Source of the DNA: an uncultured Paracoccaceae bacterium
GTDB taxonomy: Bacteria > Pseudomonadota > Alphaproteobacteria > Rhodobacterales > Rhodobacteraceae
NCBI GenBank assembly: GCA_947500135.1
Contig: CANMQX010000002.1
Span: forward strand, 496,001 to 560,000
DNA length: 64,000 nt
Direction of reading: 5' to 3'
Shown: positions 25,882 to 33,880 of the stretch, in pieces
Layout of the letters: the number at the start of each line of letters is the position of its first letter
How positions within the stretch are numbered: position 1 is the first letter of the stretch
Notes under the pieces: model-generated
Database searches by the model: none
What the model was told of the DNA's origin: nothing
Seen by the model: the letters and a program-made list of their open reading frames with translations, nothing else
Position numbers and translations under genes: made by a program

Positions 25882-27552
25882 ATGTATAAATACAATGACT
25901 TCGATGAGGCTTTCGTGCGCTCCCGCGTGGCCCAGTTCCGCGGCCAGGTGGAACGCCGTATCGACGGCTCCTTGACCGAAGACGAATTCAAACCGCTCCG
26001 CCTGATGAACGGTCTATATGTGCAATTGCACGCCTATATGCTGCGCGTGGCGGTCCCTTACGGGACGCTGAATAGCGCGCAGATGCGCCAACTCGCCTAT
26101 ATTGCGGACAAGTGGGACAAGGGCTATGGCCATTTCACCACGCGCCAGAACATCCAATATAACTGGCCAAAACTGCAAGACGTGCCAGATATGTTGGAGG
26201 CGCTGGCAGATGTAGAAATGCACGCCATCCAGACGTCCGGCAACACGATCCGCAACGTGACGGCCGACCATTTCGCCGGGGCTGCCGCAGATGAAATCGA
26301 AGACCCGCGCGCCATCGCAGAACTGCTGCGCCAATGGTCTACAGACCACCCCGAATTCCAGTTCCTGCCGCGCAAGTTCAAAATCGCCGTAACCGGTGCA
26401 ACAGAAGATCGCGCCGTAACCAAAGCCCACGATATCGGGCTACGCATGGTCCGCAATGACGCAGGCGAACCGGGTTTCGAAGTGATCGTGGGCGGCGGCC
26501 TTGGCCGCACACCAATGGTCGGCAAGGTTCTGCGGGACTTCCTGCCCAAGGCCGACCTGCTGCCATATTGCGAGGCGATCGTCAGCGTCTACAATCTGCT
26601 GGGCCGCCGCGACAATAAGTATAAGGCACGGATCAAGATTACCGTACATGAAAACGGGCTGGAGAAGATACAGGAACTGGTCGAAGACCGGTTCACGGCG
26701 ATCCGCGCTGGTTTCTCTGGCCATGACCAAGAGCTGCTGAGTGAGATCGAAACAGCTTTCGCCCCGCCCGCTTTCGTCGCAAAATCCATCGATGGCTACG
26801 AGGCTGCGCGGCTTGCCAACCCCGCCTTCCGGTCATGGACAGACACCAACCTGTCGGAACACAAGGCCGACGGTTATGCCATTGTCTCGATCAGCATCAA
26901 AAAACACGGGGCCACCCCCGGCGATGCCACATCAGACCAGATGCGGGTCATGGCGGAACTCGCCGAAAAATATGGCCATAACGAATTGCGGATCAGCCAC
27001 GAACAGAACGTGATCCTGCCACATGTGCATAAATCCGACCTGGCAAAGGTCTATGCCGCCCTGCGCGAAGCTGATCTTGCGACGGCAAATATTGGGCTGG
27101 TCTCTGACATCATCGCCTGCCCCGGCATGGATTACTGCGCGCTGGCCACGGCCCGTTCGATCCCGATCGCACAGGAAATTGCCACCCGTTTTGATGAACT
27201 GAAGATCGAACATGATATTGGCCAGCTGAAAATCAAAATCTCAGGCTGCATCAATGCCTGCGGGCACCACCATGTCGGCCATATCGGGATCCTTGGGCTC
27301 GACCGGGCGGGCGTCGAAAACTACCAGATCACATTGGGCGGTGACGGCACCCAAACCACGTCCATCGGCGAACGGGCTGGCCCCGGTTTCAGCGCCGAAG
27401 AGATCGTGCCAGCCATCGAACGGCTGGTAACCGGTTACCTTGACCTGCGCGACAGCCCCGCTGAAACCTTCCTCCAAACTTACCGTCGTTTGGGCATGGA
27501 ACCTTTCAAAGCCATCCTTTATCCAGTTGAGGACAAAGCCAATGCCGCTTAA
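25882..27552 (+). CDS. cysI: Nitrite/sulfite reductase, siroheme-[4Fe-4S] hemoprotein (CysI-type)
   Basis: A 556-aa assimilatory sulfite reductase catalysing the six-electron reduction of sulfite to sulfide. It has two ferredoxin-like half-domains with siroheme-binding arginines (HFTTRQNIQYNW). The four cluster-ligating cysteines occur as ACPGMDYCALA and KISGCINACGHHH. The setting, between cysG and an APS reductase gene, favours sulfite over nitrite. The electron donor is probably the ferredoxin-NADP reductase encoded at the end of the operon, acting through a ferredoxin or directly. GCCAGAAGGAAACGAT precedes the ATG. Confidence 0.93.
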   Translation: MYKYNDFDEAFVRSRVAQFRGQVERRIDGSLTEDEFKPLRLMNGLYVQLHAYMLRVAVPYGTLNSAQMRQLAYIADKWDKGYGHFTTRQNIQYNWPKLQDVPDMLEALADVEMHAIQTSGNTIRNVTADHFAGAAADEIEDPRAIAELLRQWSTDHPEFQFLPRKFKIAVTGATEDRAVTKAHDIGLRMVRNDAGEPGFEVIVGGGLGRTPMVGKVLRDFLPKADLLPYCEAIVSVYNLLGRRDNKYKARIKITVHENGLEKIQELVEDRFTAIRAGFSGHDQELLSEIETAFAPPAFVAKSIDGYEAARLANPAFRSWTDTNLSEHKADGYAIVSISIKKHGATPGDATSDQMRVMAELAEKYGHNELRISHEQNVILPHVHKSDLAKVYAALREADLATANIGLVSDIIACPGMDYCALATARSIPIAQEIATRFDELKIEHDIGQLKIKISGCINACGHHHVGHIGILGLDRAGVENYQITLGGDGTQTTSIGERAGPGFSAEEIVPAIERLVTGYLDLRDSPAETFLQTYRRLGMEPFKAILYPVEDKANAA

Positions 27553-28261
27553 GGAACTCGCCGAACGGCGCAACATCCTGCACCGCAAATCGGACGCACA
27601 GACCGTGTTGCGTCACGCGTTGGAAGACGTGCAGATCGGGCCAGTTGCGATGGTTTCGTCCTTTGGGGCGGAAAGCGTCGTGCTTTTGCACATGATCGCC
27701 CAGATCAACCCAGCCACGCCAATCATCTTTTTGGACACTGAAATGCTGTTCCCCGAAACGCTGACCTATCAGCGGGACGTGTCTGCGCAACTCGGGCTCG
27801 CAGATGTGCGTGTGATCGGGCCAGACCGGAATGAGGTGCTGGTTGAGGATGTCGACGGCATCCTGCATCAGGCAGACACCGACGCCTGCTGCGATCTGCG
27901 AAAGACCCGGCCTCTCAACCGCGCCTTGAAGGATTTCGGCGGCTGGATCACCGGGCGCAAACGGTTTCAAGGCGGGCAGCGCGCGCAGCTTCCGCTGTTC
28001 GAAAAGGAAGATCGGAAGATCAAGATCAATCCGCTGGCCAACTGGACCTCACAGGACCTGCAAGACTACATGAACCAGCACAATCTGCCCCGGCACCCGC
28101 TGGTGGCGCAAGGATATCCCTCTATTGGCTGCATGCCCTGCACCACGCGGGTTAGCGACCACGAGGATCCACGTGCAGGCCGCTGGCGCGACAGCGAAAA
28201 AACCGAATGCGGGATTCATTTTGAAAACGGCAAGCCCGTCAGAACAGGACAAGCAGCATGA
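27542..28261 (+). CDS. cysH: Adenylyl-sulfate (APS) reductase, CysH family
   Basis: Reduces activated sulfate to sulfite with thioredoxin. The 239-aa protein has the PP-loop region MVSSFGAESVVLLHM and a CC pair in DACCDLRK plus CxxC in GCMPCTTR. This four-Cys pattern marks the [4Fe-4S] APS-type enzyme, not the PAPS-type. The C-terminal ECGIHF carries the catalytic Cys. The ATG at 27542 lies 11 bp inside the cysI end; the track start at 27440 runs out of frame through cysI. The 3' end overlaps the DUF934 gene by 4 bp. Confidence 0.95.
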   Translation: MPLKELAERRNILHRKSDAQTVLRHALEDVQIGPVAMVSSFGAESVVLLHMIAQINPATPIIFLDTEMLFPETLTYQRDVSAQLGLADVRVIGPDRNEVLVEDVDGILHQADTDACCDLRKTRPLNRALKDFGGWITGRKRFQGGQRAQLPLFEKEDRKIKINPLANWTSQDLQDYMNQHNLPRHPLVAQGYPSIGCMPCTTRVSDHEDPRAGRWRDSEKTECGIHFENGKPVRTGQAA

Positions 28262-28668
28262 GCGTGATCGTCACCGACAATGGATTCAGCACCGATGACT
28301 GGTCCGGCAGCTTCATCGAACATAGCGATGCGGCCGCCAATGATTGCGATTACGGCATCGACCTGCCCTCCGACACTGCCCCAGAGGCGCTGGCGGGTCT
28401 GAACAACGCGCCAATGATCCGCATCGCCTTCCCGTCATCCGCTGACGGGCGCGGTTTTACGCTGGCTGCCATGTTGCGGCGCAGCGGTTACAAGGGACGG
28501 CTACGGGCCAAGGGGCAGGTATTGGCCGACCAATATGCCATGGCGCGCCGGTCCGGTTTTGATGAGGTTGAGATCGACGACGCCCTTGCCGCACGCCAGC
28601 CCGAGGACCAATGGCAATTCCGGGCCGATTGGCAAAACCACAACTATCAGGCCCGCCTGCGCGGCTAG
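28258..28668 (+). CDS. DUF934 family protein
   Basis: A 136-aa protein with the conserved RIAFPSSADGRGFTLAAMLRR and RRSGFDEVEIDD segments. DUF934 is annotated in many genomes as an oxidoreductase-like partner of sulfite reductase and is almost always encoded next to cysI/cysH. Its biochemical role is unproven. It starts inside the cysH stop (ATGA). Confidence 0.85.
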   Translation: MSVIVTDNGFSTDDWSGSFIEHSDAAANDCDYGIDLPSDTAPEALAGLNNAPMIRIAFPSSADGRGFTLAAMLRRSGYKGRLRAKGQVLADQYAMARRSGFDEVEIDDALAARQPEDQWQFRADWQNHNYQARLRG

Positions 28669-28686
28669 GACCAAAGCACCCTTTCC

Positions 28687-28700
28687 CTGATCCAGATCAA
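28687..28700. promoter_or_regulatory. FNR/CRP-type box upstream of fpr
   Basis: CTGAT-CCAG-ATCAA departs by one base from the FNR consensus TTGAT-N4-ATCAA used by Rhodobacter FnrL. It lies 35-48 bp before the fpr start, in the only sizeable gap of the operon, so fpr may also be expressed separately and in response to oxygen. Confidence 0.45.
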
Positions 28701-28734
28701 CGACTAAGACGGAGGGCGGCCCTATCAGGCTGCC

Positions 28735-29592
28735 ATGACACATATGACCGAGCAGACACCCGTGACCCTAGACACCGCCAAAGCCGTCCCTACCCTGCCT
28801 GATGCGCAGACGGTGACGGATGTGAAACACTATACCGACCGGTTGTTCAGCTTTCGCTGCACCCGTCCCGCCAGCTTGCGGTTCCGCTCCGGTGAGTTTG
28901 TCATGATCGGGCTGATGGGGGATCCACATCCCGAAACCGGCAAGCAAAAGCCACTGCTGCGGGCCTATTCCATCGCCTCGCCATCTTGGGACGAAGAGCT
29001 GGAGTTTTATTCCATCAAGGTCCCCGATGGGCCGCTGACATCAAAACTCCAGCACATTAAACCGGGGGATGAGATTATCCTGCGACCCAAACCGGTGGGC
29101 ACGCTGGTGCATGACGCGCTGATCCCCGGCAAGCGCCTCTGGTTCTTTGCCACCGGAACAGGCTTTGCGCCTTTTGCGTCGCTACTGCGTGAGCCGCAAA
29201 CCTATGAAGACTATGACGAAATCATCATCACCCACACCTGCCGCGAGGTGGGCGAGCTGACCTATGGACGCGACCTGATTGAGGCGCTCAAGGACGATGA
29301 GTTGCTCAATGAAGTGATCGGCGAAGGTTTCTGGAAGAAAATTAAGTACTACCCAACCACCACACGTGAAGAGAGCCCCAAGATGGGGCGGATCACCGAC
29401 CTGATGCGCTCGGGCGAGGCATTTACCGATCTTGCCGTGCCGCCACTCACCCCGGAAACAGACCGGGCGATGATCTGCGGGAACCTGGCATTCAACCTCG
29501 AACTCAAGGACATGCTGGAAGAATACGGGCTGGTCGAAGGGGCCAATTCTAACCCGCAGCACTACGTCGTCGAGAAGGCATTTCTGGACTGA
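28735..29592 (+). CDS. fpr: Ferredoxin--NADP+ reductase
   Basis: A 285-aa flavoenzyme that passes electrons between NADPH and ferredoxin. FAD binding is shown by RAYSIASPSWDEELEFY and the nucleotide fold by FATGTGFAPFASLLREP and HTCREVGELTYG; the C-terminus PQHYVVEKAFLD is typical of the bacterial subfamily. It closes the sulfur-assimilation cluster and may supply reductant to CysI. The first ATG is at 28735 and a second in-frame ATG at 28744. A GGAGGGCGG lies rather far upstream. An FNR-like box precedes it and a strong terminator follows. Confidence 0.95.
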   Translation: MTHMTEQTPVTLDTAKAVPTLPDAQTVTDVKHYTDRLFSFRCTRPASLRFRSGEFVMIGLMGDPHPETGKQKPLLRAYSIASPSWDEELEFYSIKVPDGPLTSKLQHIKPGDEIILRPKPVGTLVHDALIPGKRLWFFATGTGFAPFASLLREPQTYEDYDEIIITHTCREVGELTYGRDLIEALKDDELLNEVIGEGFWKKIKYYPTTTREESPKMGRITDLMRSGEAFTDLAVPPLTPETDRAMICGNLAFNLELKDMLEEYGLVEGANSNPQHYVVEKAFLD

Positions 29593-29610
29593 CAACAATA
29601 CCAGACCAAT

Positions 29611-29648
29611 AAAAAAGCCGCGCTGGCGACAGCGCGGCTTTTTCTTTT
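29611..29648 (+). terminator. Rho-independent terminator after fpr
   Basis: AAAAAAGCCGCGCTG-gcga-CAGCGCGGCTTTTTCTTTT is a perfect stem with an A-tract before and a T-tract after it. It can work in both directions, also serving the convergent Ala-rich gene. Confidence 0.93.
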
Positions 29649-29659
29649 ATGGCAAATAC

Positions 29660-30409
29660 TTACTGCGGCAACAGGTTCTTGATTTGATCAAGGATGGGTT
29701 GCAGCAAGGCAGGGTTATCCTTGGCCAGACCCAATGCTGTTGTCAGCGAGCTCTGTTCGCCTTCCGGCAGCTCAAGCGTGTCGAGCAAGGCGGTAACCTT
29801 CTCCGCGTCAAAGCCGTCAACCGTTAACAACTCATCCGCCATTGACAACAGGTCTGTACCAGCCTCGGTCGCGGCTTCGGCGGTTTCTGTCGCGGCCTCC
29901 GTCGCGGCGGCAGCGGCTTCTTCGGCAGCAGCAGCAGCTTCCTCGGCGGCTGCGGCAGCAGCGGCTTCGGCCTCTTCAACGGCGGCTTGTGCAGCTTCTT
30001 CAGCAGCGGCAGCAGCTTCGGCAGCGGCGGCTTCAGCCTCTGCGGCTGCCTGCGCAGCAGCTTCCTCGGCGGCAGCGGCAGCGGCAGCTTCTGCCTCTTC
30101 CAACGCGGCTGCAGCGGCAGCTGCTTCTTCCGCGGCGGCGGCCTCTGCTTCAGCGGCAGCGGCTGCCTCTGCGGCGGCGGCTTCAGCGGCAGCTGCCTCG
30201 GCCTCTGCGGCTTCGGCAGCGGCAGCTTCTTCCGCGGCGGCAGCCTCGGCTTCCGCCGCTTCCAGTGCCGCTTGCGCTTCTGCTTCGGCACGCGCTGTTT
30301 CACCGGTCAGCACGCCTACAGCGGCGGCAGGACCACGGCCTTCAACGGCATATTGGTAGCCAAAAAATCCCAGAACAGCGATAACAACTAATATGGCGAT
30401 TGCTCTCAT
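29660..30409 (-). CDS. Membrane-anchored Ala/Glu-repeat helical protein
   Basis: A 249-aa protein with three parts. A single N-terminal membrane helix (residues about 3-20, MRAIAILVVIAVLGFFGYQY) is followed by about 150 residues composed almost wholly of Ala and Glu (motifs such as AEAEAAAAEEAAAA). A folded C-terminal part of about 65 residues (SMADELLTVDGFDAEKVTALLDTLELPEGEQ) resembles a small helical domain. The middle should form a long, rigid, acidic helix or coiled coil spanning tens of nanometres, possibly linking the membrane to the envelope. No family is recognised. The repeat DNA is prone to length change. Confidence 0.7.
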   Translation of the reverse strand: MRAIAILVVIAVLGFFGYQYAVEGRGPAAAVGVLTGETARAEAEAQAALEAAEAEAAAAEEAAAAEAAEAEAAAAEAAAAEAAAAAEAEAAAAEEAAAAAAALEEAEAAAAAAAEEAAAQAAAEAEAAAAEAAAAAEEAAQAAVEEAEAAAAAAAEEAAAAAEEAAAAATEAATETAEAATEAGTDLLSMADELLTVDGFDAEKVTALLDTLELPEGEQSSLTTALGLAKDNPALLQPILDQIKNLLPQ

Positions 30410-30531
30410 TGGTCTTATCCTTCCAAATTGATCGCGTTTGGACCCCTACGGGCCTTGATGGCGATATGTCAGAACCGCTGCAAAAGGTGAAGGGAAACGA
30501 AGGGGGAAAATGCAGTCAAACTACCCCTTTT

Positions 30532-30572
30532 CCGGGTTGAAGCGCCCGGCCACCGGGTTTACTTTACCGGGC
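30532..30572 (+). promoter_or_regulatory. Candidate structured leader upstream of infC
   Basis: Three CCGGG segments (30532, 30553, 30567) can each pair with the single GCCCGG at 30544-30549, giving mutually exclusive stems in the infC 5' UTR. This suggests a regulated leader (autoregulation of IF3), but no known family was recognised. Confidence 0.35.
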
Positions 30573-30603
30573 AGAACTCCGCAATGATTCAAGGATAAAG
30601 ACC

Positions 30604-31149
30604 ATAGGACGCAGACCCCACAACGCCCCACCACAGCGCGATACCGGCCCCCGCATCAACGAACGCATCCGCGAGGCAGAGATACGCCTGATCGGGGCAG
30701 ACGGAGAAAATGTCGGCGTTGTTACCCCGGAACGGGCAATGATGATGGCTGATGAGGCTGGATTGGATCTGGTAGAAATCTCTCCCAATGCCAAACCGCC
30801 GGTCTGCAAGATCATGGACTATGGCAAGTTCAAATACGAAACTCAGAAGAAAGAAGCTGAGGCGCGTAAGAAACAGAAAACCATCGAAATCAAAGAGGTA
30901 AAGTTCCGCCCCAATACGGACAACCACGATTACGATGTCAAAATGCGCAATGTTTTCAAATTCTTGGAGAACGGAGATAAAGTGAAAATCACGCTCCGCT
31001 TTCGTGGCCGGGAAATGGCGCACCAGCAGTTGGGCCGCGAATTGCTCGAACGGGTCGCAGAAGACACCAAAGAAGCAGGCCGGGTTGAAAACTTCCCCAA
31101 GATGGAAGGCCGTCAGATGGTCATGCTGATCGGACCGCTTCCCAAGTAA
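30604..31149 (+). CDS. infC: Translation initiation factor IF-3, probable ATA start
   Basis: Binds the 30S subunit and controls start-codon fidelity. The track ORF (136 aa from 30739) lacks the N-terminal domain, but the frame stays open upstream and encodes [21 protein letters not shown], matching the start of alphaproteobacterial IF3. The codon before it is ATA at 30604, 8 nt after an AAGGA; there is no ATG, GTG or TTG nearby in frame. IF3 genes classically use rare starts (ATT in E. coli) for autoregulation. This gives 181 aa, the full length. The linker ([20 protein letters not shown]) and C-terminal domain are intact. Confidence 0.9.
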   Translation: MGRRPHNAPPQRDTGPRINERIREAEIRLIGADGENVGVVTPERAMMMADEAGLDLVEISPNAKPPVCKIMDYGKFKYETQKKEAEARKKQKTIEIKEVKFRPNTDNHDYDVKMRNVFKFLENGDKVKITLRFRGREMAHQQLGRELLERVAEDTKEAGRVENFPKMEGRQMVMLIGPLPK

Positions 31150-31172
31150 GCCAATACAACAGCACCCGCTTT

Positions 31173-31203
31173 AAGGCCCCATCTGTTGGGGCCTTTTCTT
31201 TTT
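31173..31203 (+). terminator. Rho-independent terminator after infC
   Basis: AAGGCCCC-atctgtt-GGGGCCTT is followed by TTCTTTTT. It is 24 nt after the infC stop. Confidence 0.92.
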
Positions 31204-31216
31204 ACCAAGACAAAAA

Positions 31217-32524
31217 CTACTGATCCGGCAGGATCATTGTGTTCAAAACAGCCGGTGCAACGATATCCGGCTCCATTGACCGGAACCGATCAAAGAACCG
31301 CAACGGTATGTTTTCGGTGACGTCATCGGCACGGTAGCGGACGCGATCAACCCGCTGCCCTTCCGCATTGAACAGTGACAGCGTGCCACCTTTATTGCCC
31401 AGTTGAAGCGGCGCGACAGGTTTGAACCTGCGGGAACTGCCCGCCTGCAAAACCCCGTCAAGCAGCATCGGGCGCCGCAACGTATCGCTGATGGTCCAGC
31501 CATCCAAATCGATATCCAAGCCTGAAAAGTTAAAGATCGACATCCACTCTTCATCCCTGTCCTTACCTGCGGGGTTAACCATGGCAGCCACAATCATGAT
31601 TGGCGGCGCGTCCAACATAACATTGTCGCGCACCTGATCCGGGGCAATCAGATGGGTCGGGTCATCAACCTCAATCCGCTCAGGAAATGACGTGATTTTC
31701 AACGCGACCGCCGCGTCATCATCAGGGTTAAAAAACAGCGGATTACGCGCCGGGATAACGGGTGGAAAGATAAGGCCTGTTTGCTCTTCGATTTCGGTCA
31801 CCGATACCTGAAAGCGTTGGTTATCAAAGAATTGCCGCCCCCCCTTATCACGCAAGGCCGCAGCATCTTGCGGCATGATGAACGCACGCACCTCTAGCTG
31901 ATCATCGCGGATGTAACTGACAACCTTGAAAAACGCAGAAGGGATCAAAGCCGTATCCCGACCCTGCGGCGTGATCGAGCGCGGATGCGCCCCAAAAATC
32001 GGCCCCGAAATTGATGAAATCCGATTGGTATCATCGGGCGTCTCCCGCAAGACCCAATCTTCTAGCGCCAACCATTCATCCTGATTGAAATTCGCATGTT
32101 GAAGCGCTGCATTGGCATAGAAAAACGTGTCATCTGATGCGTGCTTCGCCTCGCGATTTGTGTCTCCCCATGCAGCAGAGGCGCGGCGCGCCAAATGCCC
32201 CCGATCCCAAGGATTGCTGCGATAATAGTCGTTGTTCAACTGAAATTCGCGACCAATCCGGGTATCGATCCGCCAGTTATTGCTGCGGTTCACGCTTTTC
32301 AGCTTGGCCTGATCGATATTCATCGCAGAAAAGACCGGGGTGCGCAGTTCGGCATGGGTCGCGACGGTATAGTTGACGTAATCGGCAAAGACCCCGTCAC
32401 GCAATTGATCCCGCAACACGATGAAATCGATCAGTTCCGGTCCGAATTCCGGCAATGGCAGGCTGACGCCGAGAAACTCCGGATCATACCCTTTTTTCGA
32501 TGCGATAAAGAGCGGGTCTGGCAT
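31217..32524 (-). CDS. DNA/RNA non-specific endonuclease fused to a lamin-tail domain
   Basis: A 435-aa protein. The first about 260 residues are a beta-beta-alpha-metal (NUC1/EndoG) nuclease with the catalytic DRGH motif (NPWDRGHLARR) and a downstream Asn/His region (NAALQHANFNQDEW). The C-terminal about 110 residues (EEWMSIFNFSGLDIDLDGWTIS ... GSSRRFKP ... NKGGTLSLFNAEGQRVDRVRY) fit a lamin-tail (LTD) fold. No signal peptide is seen. It may be a cytosolic or unconventionally exported nuclease. No immunity or secretion gene is adjacent. Confidence 0.8.
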   Translation of the reverse strand: MPDPLFIASKKGYDPEFLGVSLPLPEFGPELIDFIVLRDQLRDGVFADYVNYTVATHAELRTPVFSAMNIDQAKLKSVNRSNNWRIDTRIGREFQLNNDYYRSNPWDRGHLARRASAAWGDTNREAKHASDDTFFYANAALQHANFNQDEWLALEDWVLRETPDDTNRISSISGPIFGAHPRSITPQGRDTALIPSAFFKVVSYIRDDQLEVRAFIMPQDAAALRDKGGRQFFDNQRFQVSVTEIEEQTGLIFPPVIPARNPLFFNPDDDAAVALKITSFPERIEVDDPTHLIAPDQVRDNVMLDAPPIMIVAAMVNPAGKDRDEEWMSIFNFSGLDIDLDGWTISDTLRRPMLLDGVLQAGSSRRFKPVAPLQLGNKGGTLSLFNAEGQRVDRVRYRADDVTENIPLRFFDRFRSMEPDIVAPAVLNTMILPDQ

Positions 32525-32622
32525 TGGTCATCCATCCAATCATTTCAAAGGCAGTTTAAAGAACAACCTATACCAGAAATATGACATTGCTGCTGGTGGT
32601 TTCAGCAGTTTCACAGCCATCA

Positions 32623-32679
32623 TTCACCCCAATGGTTGACTGACATTAAGAATCAGTGTTATTCACCCATATGGTTGAA
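32623..32679. promoter_or_regulatory. Two ArsR-type operator palindromes
   Basis: TTCACCCCAATGGTTGAC (32623-32640) and TTCACCCATATGGTTGAA (32662-32679) are imperfect dyads of the same sequence, 39 bp apart. The second spans the ATG of the ArsR gene. This fits autorepression of the regulator and its SRPBCC operon. Confidence 0.65.
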
Positions 32680-33018
32680 CGAAGAAACCCTCCTCCTCTC
32701 GATGCGATCCTGAAGGCGGCGAGCGACCCCACAAGACGGGACATCCTGACGCTGCTCGCACAGGAAGGACCGCTGCGGGTCACCGATATTCATGCGCGTT
32801 TCGCGATGAGCCTGAACTCCGTCTCCAAGCATATCAAAGTGCTGGAAGCGGCAGGGTTGGTGAAACGCCGCACGGAATGGCGCGAGCATCTGATCGAAGT
32901 TCAGATGGCCCCGCTCAGCGAAATCGATGCCTGGTTCAAAGGTTTGCGTTCAATCTGGGCGATGCGTCTGGAAGCGCTCGACCACATCATCACCAAAGGA
33001 GCTGCCAAAAATGACTGA
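32671..33018 (+). CDS. ArsR-family repressor of SRPBCC operon
   Basis: A 115-aa winged-helix repressor: LKAASDPTRRDILTLL, the recognition helix MSLNSVSKHIKVLEAAGLVKRR and the wing EWREHLIEVQ. It has no Cys metal-binding motif of the ArsR/SmtB type, so the signal is probably a small molecule or protein, as for other ArsR regulators paired with AHSA1-type genes. The track start at 32656 is a GTG; the ATG at 32671 is more likely. The stop overlaps the next start (ATG at 33011). Confidence 0.9.
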   Translation: MVERRNPPPLDAILKAASDPTRRDILTLLAQEGPLRVTDIHARFAMSLNSVSKHIKVLEAAGLVKRRTEWREHLIEVQMAPLSEIDAWFKGLRSIWAMRLEALDHIITKGAAKND

Positions 33019-33454
33019 CCTGACAATGACAACCGAACGGACGATCAATGCGCCACAAAAGGCCGTCTTTGACGCCTGGCTCAACCCCGAAATGCTGGCG
33101 CGTTTCATGACGCCCGGCCCTGATATGACCGTGCCCGTCGCCAAGACCGACGCCAAAGTCGGTGGCGGTTTTGAGATTGTGATGCACGCCGGCGGAACCG
33201 ACATCCCGCATCACGGCACCTATAAGGAAATCAGCCCGCATGAGCGGCTGGTCTTCACATGGTTCGGCCCCTCACCCGCCGAAGACAGCACTGTGACCCT
33301 GACCTTCGACACAGTTGACGACGGCACCCATGTCACCCTGCGCCATGATCGGTTCATCGATGAACAGCGCCGTGATGACCATGAAAAAGGATGGACCAGC
33401 ATTCTGGCCGCTCTCGACACCGTTTTCGCGCAAGGGGTCACCCAAAATGCCTGA
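33011..33454 (+). CDS. SRPBCC (AHSA1-like) protein, first of tandem pair
   Basis: A 147-aa START/Bet-v-1-like protein with a hydrophobic pocket: ERTINAPQKAVFDAWLNPEMLARFMTP, VGGGFEIVMHAGG, GTYKEISPHERLVFTWF and the C-terminal helix EKGWTSILAALDTVF. This subfamily is typically encoded with an ArsR regulator. The ligand is unknown. It overlaps the preceding and following genes by 8 bp each. It is clearly paralogous to the next gene (shared LNPE, GxYKEIxPHxRLVFTW). Confidence 0.88.
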   Translation: MTDLTMTTERTINAPQKAVFDAWLNPEMLARFMTPGPDMTVPVAKTDAKVGGGFEIVMHAGGTDIPHHGTYKEISPHERLVFTWFGPSPAEDSTVTLTFDTVDDGTHVTLRHDRFIDEQRRDDHEKGWTSILAALDTVFAQGVTQNA

Positions 33455-33869
33455 CCTTTCGCTGACCTGCAAACGCACGATCAACGCCTCAGCAGAGGCG
33501 TTGTTCAACGCGTGGCTGAACCCCGAAATCATGGCACAGTTCATGTCGCCACGCCCCGACATGACCGTGAAAGAGGCGCGATCGGATGCGACGGTCGGTG
33601 GGTCCTTCTATGTGCTGATGATCGGTGACAAGGAGTTCCCGCATGAAGGCATCTACAAGGAAATCACGCCACACAGCCGGTTGGTCTTCACCTGGATGGC
33701 CCCATGGTCACATCCCGATTCCATGGTTGAGCTGGGTTTTGCCCCTGTCGGAGATGCGACAGAGGTCACCCTGACCCACACGCATTTCACTGACGAAGAT
33801 AGCCGGGACGGACATGCCCAAGGCTGGGCCGGTATCCTTGGCAAGCTCGACGCGGCCATCGCGGCCTGA
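33447..33869 (+). CDS. SRPBCC (AHSA1-like) protein, second of tandem pair
   Basis: A 140-aa paralog of the preceding gene: CKRTINASAEALFNAWLNPEIMAQFMS, GIYKEITPHSRLVFTWM and QGWAGILGKLDAAI. It probably arose by tandem duplication followed by divergence, because the lining residues differ (VLMIGDKEF in place of VMHAGGTDI). That suggests distinct ligands or a heterodimer. Its ATG lies 8 bp inside the preceding gene. Confidence 0.88.
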   Translation: MPDLSLTCKRTINASAEALFNAWLNPEIMAQFMSPRPDMTVKEARSDATVGGSFYVLMIGDKEFPHEGIYKEITPHSRLVFTWMAPWSHPDSMVELGFAPVGDATEVTLTHTHFTDEDSRDGHAQGWAGILGKLDAAIAA

Positions 33870-33880
33870 AGGGGGACGAT

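Noticed and set aside
29694-30359. 221-aa Ser/Ala-rich plus-strand ORF
   Set aside because: A product of reading the GCx repeats of the Ala/Glu-rich gene on the other strand; no start context.
30589-30603. ATA at 30595 or an upstream standard start as infC start
   Set aside because: The ATA at 30595 lies within the Shine-Dalgarno. The only upstream ATG (30584) is out of frame and meets TAA after three codons.
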